Positions 1-12,098 of a stretch of 64,000 nt of DNA are shown here, one piece after another. Origin of the DNA: Phallusia mammillata (lineage: Eukaryota; Chordata; Ascidiacea; Phlebobranchia; Ascidiidae); the NCBI GenBank assembly GCA_003260075.1, contig QLIY01000789.1, positions 1-64,000 of the forward strand, in the 5' to 3' direction. The position numbers and the translations under genes were made by a program. Under the pieces are notes generated by a model. That model ran no database searches and was not told where the DNA came from. It saw only the letters and a program-made list of their open reading frames with translations. Each line of letters opens with the position of its first letter. The first letter of the stretch is position 1.

Positions 1-1969
1 TGCGTCCTATTAAACTACAAATCATATCTGCAAAAATCGCTATAAAATCGCTCAAAACAAAATTTATCGACATTTTTTCACTCTCTCCCCATTGCCCGCA
101 ATGCATTTTGGGGCTTCCTTTTGCAGCCGCCATTACGCTTCAATTTGCTTGAATTGAATCACCCAACCGTTCAACGGAGTAGCGCAATCCAGTGTTTATA
201 GAGATCAGTGCGTTCATGGTGACAATAATGCAGCAACTTGCAACATGCTGACTCAGCAATTGATTTATATGTGTTAGGCACACGTAACAATTATCTTGTG
301 ACACAACAGACAATTGATGTTCTATTCAATCTATTGGATGACTTCAATTGCCTGCTTGTTGTGTATTTGTGCTATCAGTTTATAAATTACTTTGTAGTGC
401 GTGCATGTATACTGCCGACAGGTGTAAGAAGCATCTAAGTCATCAAGCTAAGCGTTTGTTTTAAACACTGTTGTATTCATTTAGCAGCTAGTGTATTATA
501 AATTGCTGGATTTGAGTGGGTTTATTTGAGCTGCCTTCTTTTTTACTTTGTGCTGGTAAGTTTGGCTTCAATTTCCTATATAAGCAAGCATGTGGCATGA
601 TCACGTTTCTTGTTTGTTTGAAGTTATGACAACTACTTACCTACACATGCCATAATATAACTCGTGTTCCGGTCTATGTTGTTGATATTTATATTTCTTT
701 ATGCTTGATATATGACATGACCACATTGCATACAAACCATGAAACTGAATATGACAAGAAGTGTTAAACAGTTTTTCTTTACAATTTGCTTTTTTAGTGG
801 TTTGTGTAATAGATACTGAATACTTATCGTACGAATATCGTTTTAATACCACAAGCGATTATACAAACTGCATACAGAATTATGTCCTGTTCGCGATTAT
901 TCGATTTTGTTTAATCCTTGCTTGTGTTTGCTACCAATTTATGCCATTCCATAACAACACAAATACCGCTAACACCAGTTATGCTAATCCACGCATTCAC
1001 CCAAGTAAACAAACTTGTCAACACAATTTAGTCTTGCCTTTTAAATTTAGTGATTGAAAGATCGTGCGGGCGCTAGGTGTGCGCGGTCCTGCAATGAATA
1101 ACAAGGCCCTGCTCTGACTATGGGTTTGGAAATGTTCTACTGCGTCAGCTGAGCTTCTTGGACTATGTTATTCTTTACTCTAAACTTATTGTTTCTTTTG
1201 CTTCTCGTGGTTCGCATCGATCGTCTCCAGTAGCGAATAAGTTCATTATTACGATTCTTAACGCTTGCTGCATAGAGCCAACATGATTCACCAAAGATTA
1301 ATTTATTTCGTGTCTTTTATTCTGGTTACGCAACACACATCAAGTCTCATTTATCTCAAGGTAAGAACACGGTGGAAGAGAGATTTAGAAATCAACGATA
1401 CAACATTGGCTTTTAAACTGATACTCGTAGTTATTAGTTTGTTAAACGCTTGCAAAGATATGTAGCACTGCAATGAATTGCACAACTATTTCGAAACACC
1501 CAGTTTACGCAACACCCTATCTTATGGTCAGGCTGTTGGAACATAACAGGAAATCGGGAACACGTAACAGTGTTGGACGAACGACACTTAACATGTACTG
1601 CAGTAGTTTATGAGAACGCATGGAACAGTAAGGTTACATTACTCAATACCATATGTCGCAAAAGCAGCATATAATTTCCATGAGAACGAAAAGTCATGCT
1701 TGCACAGTTAAAATTTTCCATTACCTAATCCTAATGCTTTGAAAGCAGTGATCGCTACAATCATTCAGTGACACAGTCATGGGCGCCGCCACGTAGGGGC
1801 AAGAGGGGGCAAAACAATTAATTTAAATCAGTTTAAATCATACATTAAACTAGTTAATACGATAATTTAAATCAAACACGAATTAGGACAATACCAATCA
1901 CCCAAATTAATTTAAGTGCAAGCAAGAATATCGAAAAGTGATGTATAATATGATAACATGGACCACTTT
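1..1969. other. Intergenic 3' flank of receptor 1
   Basis: I see no coding region here. About 255-1,075 is diverged DNA that recurs at about 10,155-10,950 in the same orientation. Shorter parts recur inverted downstream of receptor 2 (about 19,600-19,750 and 20,200-20,240) and receptor 3 (about 28,140-28,280). It therefore looks like flanking DNA carried with each receptor duplication. Short reading frames in it are not conserved between copies. The stretch 1,780-1,970 is AT-rich and unremarkable. Confidence 0.6.
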
Positions 1970-4900
1970 CTAGTCGTTAGGTTGTGCACCAGTTTTCAAG
2001 TTAAGTTTTGTCTTAACTGATGACCACGTTTTATTCCACCATTCCCACAAAAGCGGGACTGGATTGGTGTAAATAATGGGGTTTAGAGAGCTGTTGATGG
2101 GCAAAAACACTATTGCTGACAAAGCATAAGCCACTGGGGGAAGTATGACACCTCCCATACTCAAAAAACTCATAAAACACAATGGAAACCAGCAAGCCAT
2201 GTCAGTAGCAATAAGCAGGGTAATTTTTCTGTGCAGTTCTTGGGTTTTGGCTTGAGAGGAAGTGCTTGTTACAGTGTTGGCGGTAGAGCGTTTGTATATT
2301 GCAACATAAGCCATTATAATGTATACTAATGCCAGAAAGTTTATTGTCATTACAGCAAAGGTCATTGGGTTTGGTTCAGCGTCTTCTGAGCTGGTTTGAT
2401 AAAGTCTAGGGATACAAACACCGCTCTCGCTATAGTAGCCGAAGTAACCTTTCACCTGTGGTGTTGAGTTTGGGAAGTTTTGTTGCAAGTGACGTTCAAT
2501 GCCATACCAGTCGTTTGGGGCAGTTGTGCTGCTATTACTTAAAGCTGTAATGCGTTGCGCGAACTCTTGATACGGTTTTAAAGCAACTGTATCAGATGGA
2601 AAGTAAGGGTTTGCAGAAATCCAGGCTCTAGACACCATAGAGTTGGCTAAAAAGTTTGATAAAGGAAAAACTGCAATAAACAAAGCAAACGACCAAACTA
2701 CAATAAGACAAGCTAATACTGTTCGAATGCGCCCCCCCCCCCTTGTTTGCTTTCAAGAGGCTTTAAAACCGCGAATAGACGAAATGAAGTGATGACAACC
2801 AATGTGAAAACAGAGGCTTGGCTTGATAGGACTGTGACCACTCCAAGAGCAGTACACCCTAAACTTGTGCGCCATGATTTATCCACAAGACAGTATTCAC
2901 CTTTATATTGCAGGGACTTAACCGCTATGGTAAAGAGCAATAAACCTATAAGAAAATCAGCTACAGACAAGTTAAGAATTAAAATGTTATTGCAAAGTCC
3001 GACTTTAGATCGCAGATGCGCTGGTTTTCTCTTAATCTTGAGAATCTTCTTTATTACTATATCAGCAACCATTACATTACCAAAAATAGCAAATATGACC
3101 ATTATCCACACCAGGACTTGCAAAACGGGAGATTTTATAAGCTCCTCACGTGACGATATACCGCCTTCGCTAAAAATGTTTTTTGGACATTCGTCAGAAA
3201 AGTCAGAACAATCTTGCTTGCCGTCGAGAACCTGACTTCTTTTAACAAACATCGGGTCGCCGTTTTCGCAATAAAAGTGTGTCACCTCACTGCAGTTGCT
3301 CTCATCGGATTTGTCCACGCAGTCTGTGGGTACATTTCCGTCGCAGTAGTTTTCCAACGGAATGCTCACCACTTTTCGGGTGCCTATGAAACAATTGGAG
3401 TCACCATCTAAAGTCAGCGCAAAAAACCTAAAACGTAATAGTAGAGCATGCAAAAGGGAACCTTTTTTTTTCTTTACAAAGCATAACGTAAAGTACAGTA
3501 ACTTTTTTTTATCATAGAATTACCTGCATACCACTCTGTAGAACCGGCATCGCACTCAAATCTCTTATATGAACAGTTTCTTTCATCAATTCCATCATTG
3601 CCGAATGCAAAGTTAAGTGGTCCACTGCATCGCCGAATATGCACCAAATGAAAGTCAGTAACGCCGCCAAATCCAGGAGGAATCCATTGCTGGTAAATGA
3701 TTTCAAAAAATATATCGTATGAATTACGAAGACTGGTTTTGTCAGATGCATTTTTAGTCCTCTTTATTTAAAATTATAGCATTACTCTATAGCATAAAAT
3801 CACGTTTAATGTCAAGATTTTTTTAGTCAGCACTATGGATAACACCATTTCGATTCGTATCGATGCGGTTCTGGTCGGGTTCGAACTCGTTTTTTACAAA
3901 CGTGCTTGTTTCAAACCTAAAACTTACGCGGATTAGTGGAAGGTCGTCACAAATCGTCGGTCGAGTGGAACAGTTTGCTCTTGGACTGCATTCATCCTCG
4001 AAGTTTAAACATTCAGTTATTCCATCGCATCTAAATTAGTTTTGCATGTAAATGTCCAATAAAATTCTCTAGAGACAGTTATAGTACATTTATTTTCCGT
4101 TCGGGATAAAAAATGTAATGGTACGCAATTTACTGTAGTGTTAAATAACCTCTTTTACAGAGTTTCTCAAAATTTTTCATTATTTTTTCAAAACGGTCCG
4201 TTTATCATTATATCGAGGGCTCGATCCTTTAGCTGGAATGTGCATATTTTAGCAAAACAAAGTTGATTTGCAGAATTTTAGCTAGTTATGCAAAAATACG
4301 CATGACAATGATCCAAAAACAGTTTGTTACATCACAGACAAGACAAAAAAACATTACGAATGTGCGCGAAGAATTGCTTTTCGTTAGTTGTGACTCAATA
4401 AAGGTTATTGTTTAGCAATGGAGTGGGTCGATCTTCAACCCTACTTTGATTTACACTTACTCAGTGGCATAAACTAACGCCAATTAAGATAATATAAGAT
4501 CAGGTACTTCAACCTTTTCGCGGTCCCCGCAAAATTGCTTCACCGACCCCTAGGACCGCGGACCCCAGTTTGAGAACCACTGCTCTAATATATAGTTTTT
4601 TTTTCTGCAACTAGGATATAAAATATACAGTAGGTTGGCAAAGTTTTTAGCACTGCGGGCCCTTATATTTTTGGCATTATTTTGCGCATCGGTCTTTAAT
4701 CAAGTAATACAGATTGCCGGCAGCAAACCTGCGTTTACCGAGACCTGATATTTGATACCTTGTGGCGTTCTCAGGAGCAAAGGTGTCGTAAAATAACTTC
4801 AGTGCGCTCTCTTGTATGAGACTTTGAAGAATTTGGTCCACCTGGTCGCAACGAAAATCCATGTCTTTTTCCTTCGTTATTTCAGACTTGGGTGCTGCAC

Positions 4901-7900
4901 AAAGTTCCTCATCCAAGTTGAACACCGGACAGTCTGACTTACCATCGCACACCAGGGAAGAGTTAATGCATTTGCCTTCAACCGGGCAATAAAGACCTTG
5001 TCGTGGACATTTTTTGTCTTCTGTGTAAATCACTTCGTCGCAAAATGGTTTCGTTCTATTTGAAGCTCGACCCTCAACGCACAAGCATTCGTCTGAAAAA
5101 TCTGGACAATCAACGATTCCGTCACAAATCTGCCGGTTTGCGATCACCGTTTTCCCGTCTAAGCAATGCGGACACGTGAACGTAGCATTGTTGCCAGAAC
5201 ACAGATCTGATTTGTCGTCGCAATTCGCATACTCATCGCGCAACATCCATTGAGGTATTGAGCAATAACGTTGTGCGCCTACGTGGTCGCGTTGACACTT
5301 GAACCCATATTGACTTGTGACGTCATCAGTGCCGTTAATGCAATCGGAGTATGAATCACATGACCAATCCCAGTGGATGCATTTTTCAGGTTGACTCGGA
5401 CATCGAAACAATCTTGGTTCGTGACAGCTTTCAATTTCGTCGCTGCAGTCGCCGCAATGGTCCATGCCGTCACACAACAACTCGTCAGGAATACATCTTT
5501 CCCCATTGTGGCACTTAAACTCACCAGTGAAACAAGTCTGATTTTTGTCTTGCGCAACCTCGTCGCTCCCGTCTTTACAATTTATTAGTTTGTTTCCCTG
5601 CCAAGAGCGTGGAATACAACGTCCGTTATCCTTGCATCGAAATTCTTTTTTTCTGAAACATTCATCAAAAGCTTGCATCTCATCAGATAAGTCTGGGCAG
5701 TCTGCAAACCCATCAAATACCCTATATCTCGGCACGCAGCGTCCATTACTTTTGCATCTAAACTCAGTTTGATTGTAACACTTCACAAAAGGAGTCTTTT
5801 CGTCGCTTCCGTTTAAACAGTCCTTGTCACCGTCCATTACCCATTCACGTGGTATACATCTCGACATCTGATTGGTCGATTCTTCGCAGCGGAATTCAGA
5901 AGGCAAACAAGTTTGAAATCCAGTTAATTCGTCGCTTGTGTCGTTGAGTAACATTGTGTGGCAATCTTCTTGTCCGTCCATGATCATCCACCGTGGAATG
6001 CAAATTTTCCCGATATGGCATTGAAATTATGAAGTTCAAATTTGAAATGTAATTATTTAGGTCTTAATTAAATATACCCTTTTCAAAGCATCATTTAACA
6101 AATGTAACAGAATTTTACAATCCCGACATATTGTCACTATTAGTGTTCCATAGAATTGTTTTTCTACTTACCATCTGTACGACAAGGATACGTTTTACTT
6201 TCATACGATTGACAACTATTTTCCTTGTTCATGAATCTTCTCACCACACAGCGATGTGTAACTCGACAACAAACCTCATCATCTGTGCATTGAAGCGGAT
6301 CTAGAAGAGATTGGCCGTAGAGTTATGGCAATGCTGGGCGAAAAATATCGTAGCAACCTATATGAAAAGGTTTAAAGCGGGCAGAGTTTAGTTAAGGCAA
6401 TGCTGGGCGAAAAATATCGTAGCAACCTATATGAAAAGGTTTAAAGCGGGCAGAGGTCATTTTTACAAGAATGACCTTATGAGACAGGATCTCACATTTG
6501 ACGATGGGGTTGACATTTTTGAAAGTCCAGATAGGGAGGGAAACGTTAGTGAAACCTCAAAAGAGTATAAAAGAGAATAAAATTGTTGTCAACAGGAAAA
6601 TAACCCCTGAATGCGTGGTTAATTTTTCCGATGTGGCCATCAATAAGGTCACGTTTAATTTTATTTCACTTTTGTCACAAGCTGTTGTATTTCAATTTTT
6701 AATGACAGTTTTAATAAATACAACAACATTTTTTATGCCGGCGGAACTAAAAAAATACTAATTTGAATCAACTGGTTCACACAAGCATTAAAAACGGACA
6801 AGGAAAAAAGGAAACCGGAATAACTTAAGTTAGACTAAATTTTGTCTATAGTGCAGTATTTCAAGTAGAATAATGAAGTAATAGGTTCTTTGGGTACGTC
6901 CGATTTGTGTTGTATTTGTAGAAGAAAGCGGTGTATTTTTTTCTCCAACAAACAATTTCTGTTTGTAAAGATTGCAGCAATAAATGTATGCAATTTTATA
7001 ATGGCAAATACAGTGGGCGTTGTCAATCGCAACGGGATATACGTTGGTTAAGTTCAATCCGAAAAAAAAACACAATACCCTTTTGGCTTCATGACTCTAC
7101 TAAGTCTCATTTATTTGTTTTCTTAATAGTGCAAATTTGTTTTTATGATTTTGCTTCTAGCAGAGCTGTACAGAGCTGACTGGCTTTGCGCTTGTTTTTT
7201 TTAAAATCTTTTTGGTGGTACAGGTGCACGACGACAAAGCGAGATTAAAAGCGAAAACCTTGGGCTATGTTCGAACATTAAATAAAGTTTCCATTACGTG
7301 CACTGCATCATAAAATCGGTCAGTCCCATTGCTTACCGATATTTTCATCGCTGCCGTCCCGACAAAGATAAAGAGTGTCTCGCACCGCCGACCGATAAAC
7401 ACACTGCCCCGACTTGCACCTAAAGAAACCGTCCTCGGGTCTGCATCCATTCGACAGCAAACTGAACGGCTTGCAATAAACTATAAAGAATAATATGCCT
7501 GTATGGCAGGGGTGTCTGAAGTTTTTTTAATGGGGGGCCAATTTTTTCCAGGTGAAGGCGCCCGCGGGCCCACGTTTTTTAGAATTAGAACACAAATATA
7601 CGGGATTTAAGAAGTTGTGGGATTTTGTGGCGTCAGCACAATGTACACTTTCTTTTTTCAGGGAAATAAAGTTCCATGGAAGGCTTTTACGTGAAGTCCC
7701 AAGTCGCCAAATCTTAAAAACCTAATCCAGACGATGGCGGTCCATACGGAACACAATTTGAAAAAAACAACTGCGGGCCACTTGAAATGCCGCCGCGGGC
7801 CGCACTTTGGACACCCCTGCTGTATGGATACCATACAGCAAAACTGTACGTAGTATACTATNGCGGGCCGCGCTTTGGACACCCCTGTTGTATGGATACC

Positions 7901-8150
7901 ATACAGCAAAACTGTACGTAGTATACTATACTATACCAAATCAATCATCATTCTGTTAGTTTTAAAGACTTGATTAGAAATGTTCAATAAACAGATATGA
8001 AAACTTTTAATCAGTAGAATCATTTTTAACGATAGAAGCTTTTGAAACGTACATACAAATTATACCTCCATTAAAAGACCAAAATAGAGCAACCCCAAAC
8101 ACAATCAACATTATCTTCTGTAGCTTAGGATAGTTTGACTCGTTTAGCAT
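1970..8150 (-). CDS. LDLa-repeat 7TM receptor, copy 1 (disrupted)
   Basis: This is a rhodopsin-type receptor with a large LDLa-module ectodomain, resembling the GRL101/relaxin-receptor (RXFP) group. Exons on the minus strand: 8150-8066 (signal peptide, start MLNES), 7480-7337, 6300-6172, 6028-4759, 4030-3928, 3689-3524 and 3383-1970. Exons 1-5 have the same length and phase as in the two plus-strand copies. Exon 4 holds most LDLa modules, with repeated C-x-DG-x-DC-x-D-x-SDE patterns. The last exon holds seven helices with LSVAD in TM2 and NPIIYT in TM7. Three defects are visible. The acceptor before exon 4 reads AT instead of AG (6029-6030). Exon 6 lacks 30 nt, including two cysteines. Eleven Cs at 2732-2742 shift the frame after TM3. 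The C run may be an assembly fault; the acceptor change could be real, which would make this copy a pseudogene. The ligand is unknown. Confidence 0.8.
2732..2742. repeat. 11-base C run inside receptor 1 TM exon
   Basis: Receptor 3 has an 8-nt coding stretch here, between codons for ESK and the next conserved codons. Receptor 1 instead has 16 nt dominated by 11 G on the coding strand, a net +8 that breaks the frame. The run has the same length and character as the runs at duplication junctions elsewhere in this window. Confidence 0.9.
4501..4582. mobile_element. Short hAT-like element remnant
   Basis: This 82-bp stretch lies in the receptor 1 intron between exons 4 and 5. It ends with TTTGAGAACCACTG and begins CAGGTACTTCAACC, imperfect inverted termini of the type seen on hAT elements. 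I could not find matching 8-bp flanking duplications, so it is probably an old or truncated copy. Confidence 0.45.
6321..6455. repeat. Two-copy 69-bp tandem repeat
   Basis: Two near-identical copies of a 69-bp unit start at 6321 and 6390. They lie in the receptor 1 intron upstream of exon 3. The corresponding introns of receptors 2 and 3 do not show it. No homopolymer separates the copies, unlike the other local duplications in the window. Confidence 0.85.
7507..7819. mobile_element. hAT-type non-autonomous element (313 bp)
   Basis: The element begins CAGGGGTGTC and ends GACACCCCTG, perfect 10-bp inverted termini. It is flanked on both sides by the exact 8-bp duplication CTGTATGG (7499-7506 and 7820-7827). 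CAGGG-type ends plus an 8-bp target duplication are hallmarks of the hAT superfamily. I see no transposase, so it would need a helper in trans. It sits in intron 1 of receptor 1. Confidence 0.9.
7796..7930. repeat. Local duplication joined by one N
   Basis: The end of the hAT element plus about 40 bp of flank (ending 7861) is repeated after the N at 7862, with a few base differences between copies. The pattern matches the homopolymer-joined duplications elsewhere, except that the joint is an explicit unknown base. An unmerged haplotype overlap is the likely explanation. Confidence 0.8.
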
Positions 8151-8301
8151 CGCACAGTAATTAACTATAGAAACAGAACCTAAAACATTTGTGATACTGC
8201 TGCAATACAAATATAGTAACATAGCACGGCCGACAAAAGACACAATTAGTATTTGTAGGTTTGTTTTAAATCTTAATGACTTTAACAACTATAAATTCGT
8301 C

Positions 8302-8528
8302 TGTATGAGGAAGTCTTTCAAATTCTCATAATTCTGTTTCTAAACCACTTTTCCAAAATTTACCAAAAACTCTTTGACGAACTATGTTTTGCATTTAATA
8401 GACATGGCACCCCCCCCCCGTCTGTATGAGGAAGTCTTTCAAATTCTCATAATTCTGTTTCTAAACCGCTTTTCCAAAATTTACCTAAAACTCTTTGACG
8501 AACTATGTTTTGCATTTAATAGACATGG
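8302..8528. repeat. 108-bp direct duplication joined by 10 Cs
   Basis: The copy ending at 8409 and the copy starting at 8420 are nearly identical, with about three substitutions. They are separated only by ten Cs (8410-8419). This lies upstream of receptor 1 exon 1 and carries no coding sequence. Confidence 0.85.
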
Positions 8529-10474
8529 CGTATACTGTGTGTTCGCTTTTAATCTCACTTAGTGGTGGCACCAAACGTTTGCCAAAGAAAAATTTTAAAC
8601 TCAAACAAGCACTCATTTCCAACTTGCAATGACTAGGAAAATAGCTTGGTATCAGTGGCCTTTGTTGTTGAGGCGGGAAACTGTGGGTTGTGTAGATTAT
8701 TTTAGTGGGCAGTACAACATCAACTTATGTAGGTGGTGTAGTTCTTAAAGAGATTGGCTCTGAAGCAGTGGGAGGGCTATAACATAGACTTATTCACCAA
8801 CTGCTGTATATACAATGATCAATTCACATAACAAAGATTTGTTTTGTACACACAGCATATATTTGTTTTGAAGAATATATGACAATGAAACTGACAGCGT
8901 CACTATCATAGCACTTTATATGAGTAGAAACTTGGTTTTTGTCCTGATAAAAGCATCCGCCAAGCATTTTCATATAACAAGTCATAGGATAAAAAAAATA
9001 GATCTATGATACGCTTTAGGACTGACCCACCCAAGTAATGCATTTATGTTCATAAGCTGATCAATGGTCGAACCGGCGATCACCTACTTCAAGGCTGATC
9101 AACGGTGCTTGTGATTCGATTTACGACGATCTTACCACCGAGCCTGCGTACTTTAATTGTAACGGCGCCAGCCCGGAGTAGACTCCTGTCGTGGGTCGAA
9201 TCCCTCCGCCCGTGAGATTTTTTTAGCTTATGCCTAAGGCCGACTTGATTCAGTATTACGCCTTTAATAGGCCTGCTGCACTATGATTTCTATGCGTGGT
9301 TGTGCTGTTGTCGATCCTCTGAATGAACGCTTTAGGGCTGATGAATTGACTACATTAGCACATTAATAGCGTGTATTGTGACTAAATAACAAAACAACCA
9401 AAATTTTACTTTCAGGCTGGGGTCAGATGAAAGCAGAGAAAGAGGCTGCACCATGCAAGATGTTTATCACCACAGTGGATGCGCTTTGTGCAGTGATTTC
9501 GTTATCGAACGACGTCAATTGTAGCAAGCACACTCCATTACTTAAAGCAATTCCAACATGAGTCGAACGTAGTTGCTTTCCGGTTATTACGGAACACTTT
9601 GCTGTATAGGGTAAATTGTTGCGGTGACGTAGTAACCGTTTTTTGAACGAAAATCGCACAATAGGTGTTTTGTTAAATCAACAAATCTCTAAAAAAATAT
9701 TGTGCAAATCTAACTTTTATACAAAAAATATTCTTTTTGGTTGTGTCATATATAAATGAGTTAGTGTGAGGGTTGTATTAGTTTAAGTTCAAGTCTTCAT
9801 TGCCCTTCTTGACAGTTACGATTACACTAACTTTAAATAACGTTTAGGTGGTTTTGGATATTCTTGCGCAAGTATGTGGGCCTAATGTAGTTGATGACAT
9901 CATTACTACATTACAGCTGTACAATAGTGAAGCATCGAAGTTTCAGTTGGCTAAAATAATTTGGCCGAATACGCTGTTTTTCAATGTTTCGGTTTCGGAC
10001 CGAACTTTTTTGAACATTCGGCCGAAATCGAAATTTTTGATTGCATGGAATTATTACCTAAAGGTTCATTTTTGCCATTACGAAACATCATAAATCAACT
10101 AACTGTTGTATCTATAAAATACGATCCACATTGCCTGCAAAATATTAGAAGTATTAGAAGATTTAAATGTGTCAGGCAAACGTAACAATTGTCCTGTGAC
10201 GCAACAGCCGATATGACAATTACTGTTCTATTGGGTGACTTTAATTGCCGGCTTGTGTATTACAGTTTTTGATATCAGTTTATAAATTACCCCGTGGTGC
10301 GTGCATCTATACCGTTGACAAGTTTAATTTCAGCTGCCTTGTTTTTTACATTGTGCTGGTAAGTTTGGCTTGAATTTATATGTACATATGCAAGCATGTA
10401 GGCCTACCATGTTTACATTTCTTGTTTGTTTCAAGTTATGACGACTACTTACACGCCATAATAAAACTAGTGTT
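8529..10474. other. Intergenic DNA between receptor 1 and the relic
   Basis: I see no gene. About 8,570-8,870 resembles, in inverted orientation, about 20,430-20,800 upstream of receptor 3, and more weakly the DNA upstream of receptor 2, so it is probably the shared 5' flank of the receptor unit. A tRNA-type B-box-like motif (GGGTCGAATCCC, about 9,193-9,204) suggests a tRNA-derived short interspersed repeat around 9,150-9,270, but no full cloverleaf is evident. From about 10,155 the sequence matches the 3' flank of receptor 1. Confidence 0.5.
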
Positions 10475-10566
10475 CCCCCCCCCCACCATGTTTACATTTC
10501 TTGTTTGTTTCAAGTTATGACGACTACTTACATGCCATAATAAAACTAGTGTTCTCCCCCCCCCCC
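10405..10566. repeat. Local duplication with two C runs
   Basis: A stretch of about 70 bp (10,407-10,474) is followed by ten Cs (10,475-10,484), repeated almost exactly (10,485-10,555), and followed by eleven more Cs (10,556-10,566). The copies differ by about one substitution and one extra T. There is no coding content. Confidence 0.85.
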
Positions 10567-10920
10567 TGGTCTGTGTTTATCTGCATGTTTATATTTCTTT
10601 ATGAAGAAAATCTATATTTCTTTATGCTTGATATATGACATGACCGCATTGCAAACAAACCAAAAAACTAAATGAGAAAAAAGTGTTGAAGAGGTTTTTT
10701 AGTGGTATGTGTAATAAACACTGAATACTTGTCGTGCGAATATCGTTAAATAACACAACCGCTAATGCTACATACAAAATTATAGTTCGCGTTTTATTCG
10801 ATTTGATTTAATTCGTTGCTTGTATTTGCTACCAATTAAAGTTATTCCATAACAACACAAATGGCTACAACCCTGTTTTACTAATTTACGCGTTCACCCA
10901 AGTAAACAAACTTGTCTACA

Positions 10921-11420
10921 CTATTTAGTCTTAGTAGTTGAAAGATCGTTTAGAGACACAGTGGTTATGAACAGTGCGTTTAGGTAGATACAGTCTGTGC
11001 TGATGTTACTTAAAGCTGTAAGGAGTTGCGCAAACTCTTGATACGGTTTCAAAGCAACTACATCAGATGGAAAGTAAGGGTTTGCAGAAATACAGACTCT
11101 AGAAAGCATAGAGTTGGCAAGAAAATTTGGTGACAAGTGATGACAACCAATCTGAAAACTGAGGCTCGACTTGAGAGGACTATGACCACTCCAATAGCAG
11201 TAGGCCCTAAACTTGTGCGCCATAATTTATCCACAAGACAGTATTCACCTTTGTATTGCAGGGACCTAACCGCTATGGTAAAGAGCACTAAACCTATAAG
11301 GATATCAGCAACAGGCAAATTGAGATTTGAAATGGTATTATGAGGTCAGACTTTAGGTGTACTGGTTTTCGCCTATTCTTAAGAATCTTCTTTATTACCA
11401 TATCTTTATTGTTCTTTAGG
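10921..11420 (-). pseudogene. Degraded LDLa-receptor 7TM fragment
   Basis: Pieces of the receptor 7TM exon survive on the minus strand. One runs from TM2 (VADILIGLVLFTIAV) through the first extracellular loop (QYKGEYCLVDK) into TM3 (VLSSRASVF). A piece of the second extracellular region follows (LANSMLSRVCISANPYFPSD). The sequence encoding the end of TM3 to TM4 is deleted, the reading frame changes, and no LDLa exons precede it. Its 3' flank matches that of receptor 1, so it is the remnant of a fourth copy in the same orientation. It keeps the unbroken codons (WRTSL) at the site where receptor 2 has a G run. Confidence 0.85.
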
Positions 11421-12098
11421 TCAAAAACAGGCAAGCCGCTCATATGTAGGGGTGGAGAAAAGTAAAAGGCACAAACAAGATATATTTATGATTTTTGTGA
11501 CTCTTTTATACGCAAGCATGGCAAATGTTTACTGAGTTGTTTCTTTTTTCACATCTCTTATTTGTTTGAAGTTATACTTATTTGTTTGAAGGCTACTGCT
11601 GCAACTCGTGTTCCGGTTTATGTTTCTTCTTCACGTTTTTCTGTTTAGTGCTGGATTCAAAGTCAATGTTCGATATGACCACATTGCACACAAACAACAC
11701 AGAAAAATGAGGAAAAATCCCTTAAAATGTTATTTTACGATTTGGCAAAGCGCGGCCCTCGCGAATTATTATTAAACTTATCCGACCCGAAGTGAAAAAA
11801 GTTTGATGACCTCTTAACCAAACGACAAACTACAACACCTGATGCCAACGAAAGAAAGTTTTACTAAACCGTTTATCTGGTGAAAAAAAATCTTTTTGGT
11901 GTTGGTATATACGGAGTCAAGCCAATCAAGTCTTTTCACTTCTAAAACTCAAGTAAAGTCTTTGAAAACACAAGTCGGACTCGAGACCCCATCACTGCTA
12001 ACTAACACCACTCCCTATGCTTATCCAAATTACAAGTTATATGTCAATTTACAACATAACTTACACGACTTAAACTGCAATAAATGTTACCGTAGACN
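11421..12098. other. Non-coding DNA ending at an assembly gap
   Basis: I see nothing coding. The interval ends with CCGTAGAC (12090-12097) followed by a single N (12098). The same 8-mer recurs at 13120-13127 directly after a hAT-like terminus, so 12090-12097 is best read as the left target-site duplication of an element whose left end and interior are missing from the assembly. Confidence 0.6.

Noticed and set aside
6498..6761. An 87-residue frame upstream of receptor 1 exon 3
   Set aside because: It lies in an intron. The equivalent intron of receptor 2 is related DNA without a conserved frame.
9150..9270. Candidate tRNA gene
   Set aside because: Only a B-box-like motif is convincing. I could not form acceptor and anticodon stems, so a tRNA-derived repeat is the most I would claim.
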